From Diatrype stigma (lineage: Eukaryota > Ascomycota > Sordariomycetes > Xylariales > Diatrypaceae), in the NCBI GenBank assembly GCA_022225965.2, contig JAKJXP020000215.1, forward strand, positions 1 to 17,121: a stretch of DNA of 17,121 nt. Reading direction: 5' to 3'. The position numbers and the translations under genes were made by a program. Below are positions 9,057 to 17,121 of this stretch, in pieces; positions within the stretch are counted from its first letter, which is position 1; each line of letters begins with the position of its first letter. Below the pieces are notes generated by a model. It had not been told where the DNA came from. It saw nothing but the letters and a program-made list of their open reading frames with translations, and ran no database searches.

Positions 9057-10455
9057 TAATTTTTACGTCCGAATGAGCCTGTTTAATTAGTTACTTGGTT
9101 ACATATAACAGCCCCCGAAAGGAATAAATAGTGGTCTTATAAGATGACTAAGTTTACTTAAATACCGACACTATATAATGTATGAAACGGCTGATGTATT
9201 AAGGAGCGAGCCCAGATTAAGCAAGCCCGAAATAAAACGCGAACGTATTAGGGTTTAATATAAGAAAGGGTTTTTATTCTTTCGACGAATAGTTATTTCC
9301 TTTTAAAGCCTTATTACTTATCCGTTGGAATTTAGAAATGTTATTGTTTTATTTCTTCGCCGACGTTATCGTCGTCCCGTATAGGCGGGCCTTTTCGATA
9401 AAGGCTGCGAAATTTCGGTAGCCGTTATGGCCGAAGAGTTCGTCCGCTTTTCGTCCGGGCCGGATTTCCAAAATTCGAAGGACGCTTTAAAATAAATCGT
9501 AAAAAACGACGTATAAGGGTTTCATATTAGTCCCGTATTAGCATCGATATTCGTTAATGACGTTATTAAAATGCTTAAAGCGTTTATAATAACTAATAAA
9601 GTTCTTATAATTCGAATGTTTTATAAAAAGGCGATATAATGTTATTTAAATAAAGGGAAATTCCTTAAGAAGCTTATTTGTTTCGCATTTTTATCGTTAA
9701 TATAAGGGGGGTATATTACGGAATTACCAAGTAATGAAAACGAATAAACGTTTTTTTAATTAATGCGTTTAAACTAAATAAGGATTATAATGCCGATAAT
9801 ATGGTTATTATTATTAAAAGCCGGTCGTTTTGTATCGAATTTGGCTTAAGCGTTTACGGCTTTATTACTTTCGATTTCGACGTATTTTCGAGCCTATTAA
9901 ATAAAAAAGGCTAATAATCGGATTTAGGAAATAGCTTAATAAAAATGTAAAAGATTTCGTTAAAGGTTATTCGAAGAATATTCGGAAATATATCGAATAA
10001 TTGCCGTATTATCGATATAAAAATATAAACCTATCGGGAAAGAGTTTAAGTTATATTAAACGTTTTTTGCTTATTATGTTGCTTTATTAATAACGATTAT
10101 TTCGTTATCGAAAACTTTTGCGTTTAAAAATAATTCATTAATTACGTATAAGCGTTTATCGCTTTAATAAGTAATAAAGTTTTAATTAATTCGATCGATT
10201 TTAAAGCCGTTAAAATAAATAATTAAGTTTCGAAAAGGAATAAATTTGAATTACTTTTTATGAACGTCTTTTTTATCGATTAATACGAATAATGGCTTAT
10301 TTGGCCATTTTTTTAGCAATAAAAAGCGGAAATAATGTATTATTAGGTTTAACGTTAATTATAATTACGTAAATTAACGTTTTTTTAATTAATTAATACA
10401 TTAAATAACGGAACAAATTAAATTTAAATTACGAAATCGAATTACGTATAGAAAT
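8996..10455 (-). mobile_element. 3' part of a family A LINE (RNase H, C-terminus, 3' UTR), minus strand
   Basis: The minus strand matches positions 5230 to about 6640 of the full-length LINE throughout, with no large gap. The tail at 8996-9056 is a 9-nt repeat (ATAATAATG units). Next come the 3' UTR block CGCGAACGTATTAGGGTTT (9238-9256) and the Cys/His C-terminus (9290-9560). RNase H lies at about 9800-10230, where the first active-site block reads YFNGF in place of YSDGS. Matching stops at about 10455, where a different LINE begins in another reading frame. Confidence 0.85.
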
Positions 10456-10464
10456 TTGCGTTTA

Positions 10465-11670
10465 AAAGGTTTAGCTTTTGTTCGAACGTATTTGCGACTT
10501 TTAAATTAAGTCGGTTCGGGGTTTTCCGAAAGAACGGTATTATTAGAAAATTCGGTGCCTTAAAGCTTTTCGTACGTATTTATTTTCTTATTTTCCATAT
10601 AATCGAAGGATTATGCGTTTTTGTTGTTTCGTAAAATATACGTCGTTACGAATTTCTTTTGGCTTTTGTTTATATGCGTTTTCGGGCTTTATTGTTTTAT
10701 TTTAATATAACGTAAATGTTATTCGTCCGATGTTATTTTTAGGTCGTATAAGTTTTACGTTTTATTTATATTACCTTTCGAATTTTAGGGGTTTATTATT
10801 TATATCGGAAAATGTCGCCTTTATTTTGGGGAATAGTTTTTTTTGCGATATATAATAAGGCTATAATAAGTATTTCCAAATATTAGTTTATATTTTCCGG
10901 AATTAAAAATTCGGGTGAATATAATAAGAATTGCGCTTCGATTTTTATTTAATTTACATTTATTAATTTCCAATTATATTTAATTGCATTAATTATAAAT
11001 TTAGAATTGCGGACTTTATATATAAACGGCTTATAATCGCTTTTAATATGTTTAAATATTTTTACGAAGCCGGCCGAAAAATCCAACGAAGTTTAAACGA
11101 AATTTAAGGTCGTATTATTTTTTTCTTTTCGATTATAAAAAGTTCCGATATTTTAAGGGATTAATAAGTTTAAGTCCCATTTTACGGCGAATTCGATTAA
11201 TGTTTTGGCTTTCCGATATGGTTTTTTAATAAATATTTATAAGGAATTATATAAATTAAAGTTGTTTAATACGAAAATGAATCGAATTCGGGTTTTAAAA
11301 AGCAAATCGTTTATAAAGATATTTTATTCGGTAATTGCTTTGTTATTTAAGAATAGGCCATATACCGAAACGATATCGATTAAACCGTTTTTCGTTTTTA
11401 TTATAGCCCGGCATTAAAAATGTAAGCTTCGTATTATCGTATAAGTATTTTCGAATTTATTACGAATATAATTCGAAATATATTTCCGTTATTATATTAT
11501 ATAATTATGTATTTCATATTTTTCGATATCGGTACTTAAAAAACGTTTCGGGCTATAATAGGCGGTTTCGAAATTATTAAGATATCGTAACGTTTCGGCC
11601 CATAAAATAAATTTTGCAAAACTTGCGGTTTATTTGCGATATTCCAAACGAAAACGATTAATTCTTTTAT
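10465..11670 (-). pseudogene. LINE family B ORF2, endonuclease and linker only
   Basis: On the minus strand the N-terminus reads IVFVWNIANKPQVLQNLF, close to the start of AP-endonucleases of Tad1-type LINEs, then YDILII. After a frame change come VLNNFNLYNSL (the GDFN block, altered) and TTLNFV with IKSDYKPFIY near 11030. The last of these is the SDH block with the His codon mutated. The linker continues with a Lys/Arg-rich segment and a region ending KLNLLNANF at about 10465. No reverse transcriptase follows: the next sequence is family A RNase H in another frame. Confidence 0.7.
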
Positions 11671-11929
11671 TAAATATTACGCATAACTTAATTGCTATCG
11701 ACGTTTTGCGAATAAATTATTATTAAGGGCTAAAGATTAATAAGAAAAAAGTCGTTTATTTAAGTATTATTTTTAAACGCCTTCGTATTTTCGACGGGTC
11801 GACTTATTTGCGGCTTTTTTCGTAACCGTTTAGCCGGATTATTTAATATAAACGTTACGAAATTAATTCCTTGGAACGCTAAAAAAAGGGCCGCATTAAC
11901 GTTTCGAATTTAATTAACCGCCGAAAATA

Positions 11930-13060
11930 CGCAGTTCGTACGTATTTCTGCGTTTCTTTTGTTTTCGGGTAATCCTTTAATTACGATGGATATTTCATTT
12001 TATAATTCGGGCATTTCGAAAAGTAATTATTTATTTTTAATTAATAATTTATTTCTTTATGTATTCTCGAATTATATTAATCGCATATTTTATTTAAACG
12101 ATAATAGGCCGTTTTATATCCGAATTTATGGTACTTAAAGTATCGCTTAATTTAAACTTTCGATACGAATGGGTTGCATTTATGGTATTAATAATTTAAC
12201 GTAACGCTTTTGCGATATAATTAATTCGTTATATTTTCGGTATCGATTAAAAATAAATCGACGTTATATTTTTATGTATAATATTCGCCTTTTTCGAATA
12301 AATTATTTCCGCAATTCGAACGTGATTTTTTGCATTAATGTCGTTTTTAAGTACTTTTGGGGTTATTTCTTTTAATAAGGCTATAGAAAATCCTATAGCT
12401 ATTACGATATAACAAGCTTTATAAATATGAACGGCCGAATCGAAAGCGGCGTCGGCTTAATCCTTTTTTAAGATATATTCTTTTTTGAGATTTAAATTGC
12501 GGAAAACGATTTTTTAGTCGTTATTAAGTAACTTCGTAGCCGTTTTTATGGCATTAATTTTATGTATTGCATTTAACTTTTCGACGACGATTCGAAATAT
12601 TTTCGTATTTGCTATTTTAATAATCGATTTAACGACCGTAATAAAATCGTAATTAAAGGATTGCCGGATTTTCGAAAGGCTTGCAGTAATTGCTGCTAAA
12701 TACCGAAAAAAAGGAAGTTGGCTTCGAAAAATTGGTTTTCGTTAATTTTTCGATAGCGGCTTTAATTCGATTAAGCCTTTAAAAAAATCGGTCGGCGGTA
12801 AAACGGAAATGCTTGGAATTATATTTTAAAAAATTTGCAATAAAAATCGAATTAATTTCTTTACGTTTTGGGCATTACTTGCTTTTATAATAAAAAAGTC
12901 GGTTGTTTTTTGGATTATTTGCGCTTAAGGGAATTTTTCGTTTTCCTATTGGTTAAAATCCGGTACGACCGGATTTCGTAATTAATTCGATGCGTATCGA
13001 AACGATGCCAGATTCGATTTGCCGTTACTAGGTTATGCGTATCGATTTGCATTCGTTCCC
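11930..13060 (-). pseudogene. LINE family B ORF1 with CCHC-type knuckles, RIP-broken and frameshifted
   Basis: The core near 12430-12640 reads VVEKLNAIHKINAIKTATK and then a block (KKEYILKKD) like the ORF1 core of Tad1-type LINEs. The knuckle region reads YFKYHKFGYKTAYCRLNKI near 12085-12142 and SKCPNYKMKYPS at 11983-12018, with Tyr at positions where Cys is expected. The core and the knuckles are in different frames, and the switch falls near 12250-12290, beside T- and A-runs. A possible start is an ATG near 13040 on the minus strand, but this is not secure. The product would have been the RNA-binding partner of the element. Confidence 0.65.
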
Positions 13061-13080
13061 GATATGATGTCTAGATAATT

Positions 13081-13249
13081 TCGATCCGAGGAGCAATTTC
13101 CAAGTATTAAATTTCGATTTTGAATGGTATTCGTAAAGTTACGGATGAAATCGCGATTTCGAAGTTCTTTTTGGTTTCTTTAATTTAGCTATATAAATAT
13201 TAATATTTGAATTATTAATTTTTAAAAAGACCTTATCTTTAATGCCGTA
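13081..13249. other. Junction between LTR element gag and family B LINE
   Basis: This could be the end of gag or the 5' UTR of the family B LINE. I cannot place the boundary. Confidence 0.3.
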
Positions 13250-14600
13250 CCAAAAAGTTCCGGATTTCTTGGACTTTATTCATTTCTGTTAACGACGGAT
13301 ATAAAAACGAAAGGATTTACGAAAACGGTAACCGTTTTTTTCGTTACGGAATCCGCGATTACGATTATTACGGCCTTTATAATTATTGGATTTATATCCG
13401 TTATTATTATAATTCTTATTATTATTTATTTTTATTTTTATTTTTAATCTTAATTTTGCTATAATTAAACCAAAAACCGTTACGATTACCATAACGATTT
13501 TCATTTTCTTAATATTCGGAATTACCGATAATAATACCGCTAAAATTAAAATCTAAAGCAAAATTAGCCGTATCGTTGGCTAAAAATCCTTAGGCCATGT
13601 TTATAAAAGCGGCGCCAAATAACTTCTAGTTTTATTCGTTTACGGATTAACCTTTAAATATAAAAGCCTTTTTAATAAAGTTTATTTTTAAAGCGTAAAA
13701 ATTAATTCTGAAATTAACCGAATCTGAAATAATAAATTTATGGCTTATCGTTTTTTGTTTCATATGGATTATAAATTTATTTATTTTAATATTAAGTTCC
13801 GGCTTAATAATATGGGTTTTTAATTAAGAATATAAGGAATTTCATATTTATAACATTTATTAATCGAATCGTATTAATCAGATAGCTTTATAGGTTTTTA
13901 TAATTTCCATTATTTATAAAGTAATTAAGATTTTTTAACGGTAAAAGTTTTCGATAAACTTTAATTTCGCATTATTGAAATATTCGAAAGCCTGGGCTGG
14001 ATTCGGTCGGAATTTGTTAATAATTTTAATTAATGCCATATTAATACTATTATGCATAATTTATTTAGAAATAAAATCCAATTGGGCGATATATGAAAAC
14101 TGGGCATCGTTACGAAGCAATTAAAAGAAATTCGCCTCGATAATTTCCTTTTTAGCCTAATCTTTTGCGGCCTTTTTAATCGATTTTTCGAATAAAAATA
14201 CGTTACGCCAATAAACGTTAGCGCCGATTATAGCAAATCTTCCAGCGCCATAAGAAATATTAAGATTAAGATAAAAATAGCCGACATTTTGGATTTTCCA
14301 GCTATAAATAAAACGCTTGGAAATTTAATTCTCGGCAATACCCTTAATTAACTTTCCGAACTATCCAAAAATTAAAGCGACGGCAATGGCAGCGCTTATT
14401 TTTGCGACACGTTAGATAGCATTTTGATTAAGGCCTGAATTAACGAATTGGTTTCCTCCGTTACCGGCAAAAAAGGCATTATTTTTAAACTCTTTAATTC
14501 CGGAACTTCCTAAACCTTAGCCGGACATCTTTAACCCTAAGAATCGGAACGGACTGGAATTTGGGAATTTTCGTAATGAAGTTTTTTCGGATAAGGTATG
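13250..14600 (-). pseudogene. gag of an LTR retrotransposon (Gypsy-like), RIP-broken
   Basis: One minus-strand frame reads NVGYFYLNLNISYGAG near 14240-14288, NVYWRNVFLFEKSIKKAA, then LLRNDAQF, and MALIKIINKFRPNPAQAF near 13985-14040. This order (GYFYP-L, YYR-V-LF, then RF-P--A) is familiar from gag proteins of fungal LTR retrotransposons and forms the capsid. The C-terminal part at 13289-13504 is open and rich in Asn, Lys and Arg, as in nucleocapsid tails. A knuckle-like RFYIRRQQK follows, with expected Cys lost. Stops in the frame are TAA or TAG. No protease or polymerase follows: the family B LINE begins instead. The family assignment is from memory of motifs. Confidence 0.6.
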
Positions 14601-15959
14601 GTCTTAGAATTCGCCTAAAAAAAGGTTTATATTTATTGGTTTAACGGAAACAAATCCTTAAAATTCGCAAAAGCGTCGACAATTGATTTAAAATCTTTTT
14701 GCTTTATTTTACGAAACTCTTTATCGAATTAAAGGGAAACGTTATTTTCTTTAAATTCGTCGAATACTTCGGTAAAAAGCGATTTGTCGATAATACGTCC
14801 AAACCAAAAGGTTTTGCGGAAAATTCGATTTTACGTTAATGAATTTTAAAAAGTTTTAAATAATAGTTATAAAGGTTTTAATTAAGAATTGCCTTAATAT
14901 ATTCGGATTTAAACGATAACTTAAGACCTTTTGGGAAAAAACAAACTTTGGAACGAACGGCGAAGCATAGGGTTCTTATTCGACCGGTTTATGTAATTAA
15001 ACAATAAAGGCAATTTTATTAATGGTTACTTTAAGGGAAAAACTAATGGCTTAAGCATAAATACGGCCTGTAACGGTTAAGTATAAAAATTCTCGGATTA
15101 TATGTTAAGTCCGAAAAGTCCTATAGGAAGAAATCCAAAAATAGGATTTAAGGGTTTTTTAATAGCTATTGTTCTTCCTAGAAATATACGTTAGGGCCCG
15201 AAAAATCTTTTGGGTCCAAATATGGGATTAAGGGGTCTTCCAGTGGCTCTTAGGAATTTTTAGGATCTTAGGGTTTAAAGTTTAAATCAAACTTTTGGCT
15301 ATTACGAAAGAACGAATTAAGGTTTTCCGTATTTCCGATATTCGGAACAACGAAAACGTAAAGGTCCAAACCAAAAGAAAAAAAGAACAAATTAAAGCTT
15401 AACGCCTGGGCTTAAGCTTGTCTTGGGTTTATAATTTAAACGTTAAGGTAATATTAAAGGTCTGGATTCCGGGAATTTGCCATGAGCCGTTTAAATTTAC
15501 GCGTAAAATAAGTATTCCGGTATCCAAGGTCGATAAGGTTATAAAATACAACCAAACGACTTTAAATTGAATCGTTAAAGCGTTTTATTTAACGAACGTT
15601 AGGATTTCTAATAATATATTCGTATACCTAATAATATAACTTATATTAGCCGTGGTTAATATTAAGCGCTAATCGAATGTTCTCCATAAAAATGTTTTAA
15701 ATGGAATGCGTCATAATTAAAAAATAAAAAAGTCTTACGATATTATAACATAACCATAAAACAAATCTGGAAAACGCGAAAGTTAAAATCTTTAATATAA
15801 TAATAACCAGCAATATAATAAAATAATGGTCGAATATTAAAGTATTCTCGGACGAAAAATTTCGTGCAGTATACTTTAAGTAATTCAGTCTTTCAAAACT
15901 TTACATAGCAGAATAAAGAATTAACGAAAAGGAGTATAATATAGGTAAAAGGTATTTAT
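14601..15959. other. Unassigned leader of the gag element
   Basis: This long AT-rich stretch has no recognisable gene. A minus-strand frame at about 14640-14820 reads FGRIIDKSLFTEVFDEFKE and later DFKSIVDAFANFKDLF with few stops, so gag may begin further upstream than its recognisable core. Three imperfect copies of a TCCAAAAATAGGATTTAAGGG-like unit lie at 15134-15154, 15215-15235 and 15255-15273, and a 9-bp inverted repeat at 15124-15180. The rest (15300-15959) shows nothing I can name. Confidence 0.4.
15134..15273. repeat. Three degenerate direct repeats
   Basis: TCCAAAAATAGGATTTAAGGG (15134-15154), TCCAAATATGGGATTAAGGGG (15215-15235) and a shorter relative, AATTTTTAGGATCTTAGGG (15255-15273), share a core. 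They are irregularly spaced (about 80 and 40 nt). On the minus strand the first two both read NPIFG. They may be leader repeats of the LTR element. Confidence 0.5.
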
Positions 15960-16130
15960 ACGATAATATAAACTTTTGGATCCGCAGATCGACGAGAAAA
16001 TGCTACCAAAATGATATAAGGCAAAAGCGGTTAAATGAAGTAAATGAATGATGATGATTCTAAGTGGAAGACTAAAGGAGATAAAGTCTTTAGTGCACAC
16101 CTATAAGATATATAAACCCTACTAACTAAG
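15960..16130. other. Stretch that has escaped RIP; possible LTR edge with primer-binding site
   Basis: CpA and TpG are plentiful: 5 CpA and 9 TpG in 15981-16100, against 2 in total in the 120 nt at 10081-10200. On the minus strand TGGTAGC (16002-16008) lies 3 nt after a CA end (CTTATATCA), which resembles a primer-binding site for a tRNA ending in GCTACCA next to a 5' LTR. It lies upstream of the minus-strand gag, in the right order. No second LTR is visible in the window, so this reading is tentative. Confidence 0.3.
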
Positions 16131-16149
16131 GGCTAATTAAAGTCTGGAG

Positions 16150-17121
<972 letters not shown>

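Larger units (their letters stand above)
10465..13080 (-). mobile_element. 5' part of a second LINE, family B (Tad1-like), minus strand, truncated
   Basis: Read on the minus strand, this piece has an ORF1 with Cys/His knuckles followed by an endonuclease and the linker that normally precedes reverse transcriptase. It stops there, and the joined sequence belongs to family A. Its endonuclease and ORF1 do not match family A, so it is a separate element. It is very AT-rich, with heavier RIP than the full-length LINE, and shows at least two apparent frame changes, which suggests greater age. The 5' end near 13080 is an estimate. Confidence 0.75.

Noticed and set aside
8902..9090. Plus-strand frame with a Met-Ile-Ile repeat
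   Set aside because: It is the translated ATAATAATG tail repeat of a LINE, not a gene.
11205..11417. Plus-strand open frame of 70 codons
   Set aside because: It lies antisense to the family B endonuclease and shows no features of its own.

Overview
The window reads as a repeat graveyard from a filamentous ascomycete (Pezizomycotina). The elements are recognisable as fungal non-LTR (LINE) and LTR retrotransposons. They carry the mark of repeat-induced point mutation (RIP): CpA/TpG changed to TpA while CpG is kept. In the 120 nt at 10081-10200 I count 9 CpG but only 1 CpA and 1 TpG. The stops that break the old reading frames are TAA or TAG at places where Gln or Trp codons are expected. I see no intact gene and no host gene.

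Layout. 1-117 is a pure (ATT)n microsatellite. 176-6642 is a full-length LINE, here called family A. It has an ORF1 (gag-like, Cys-rich knuckles, 404-2635) and an ORF2 (endonuclease, reverse transcriptase, RNase H and a C-terminal Cys/His segment, 2641-6333), and it is bounded by an exact 15-bp target-site duplication (161-175 and 6643-6657). It landed in an older open frame (about 141-175 plus 6643-6940) that resembles the basic coiled-coil end of a DNA-transposon protein. A tRNA-like stretch followed by a family-A-like 3' tail (about 7182-7340) may be a SINE.

From 7388 to about 10455 lie three minus-strand pieces of family A. The two 3'-end pieces (8462-8995 and 8996-10455) abut head to tail, one starting in or at the (TAA)-rich tail of the other. 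The larger piece is fused at about 10455-10465 to the 5' part of a different LINE, family B (ORF1 and endonuclease, minus strand, about 10465-13080). Beyond it is the gag of an LTR retrotransposon (minus, about 13250-14600) with an unassigned leader, then a short stretch at about 15960-16130 that has escaped RIP. The window ends with a 5'-truncated plus-strand family A copy (about 16150-17121) whose tail is an (ATT)n tract of at least 110 nt.

How it fits together. Family A ends in (ATT)n-type tails instead of poly(A), which explains most microsatellites here. Elements have inserted into one another, and RIP then silenced all of them. Element boundaries were judged by eye: those with a target-site duplication are exact, the others are good to about 20-50 nt. 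Family names (Tad1/I-like, Gypsy-like, pogo-like) rest on recognised motifs, not on database searches.
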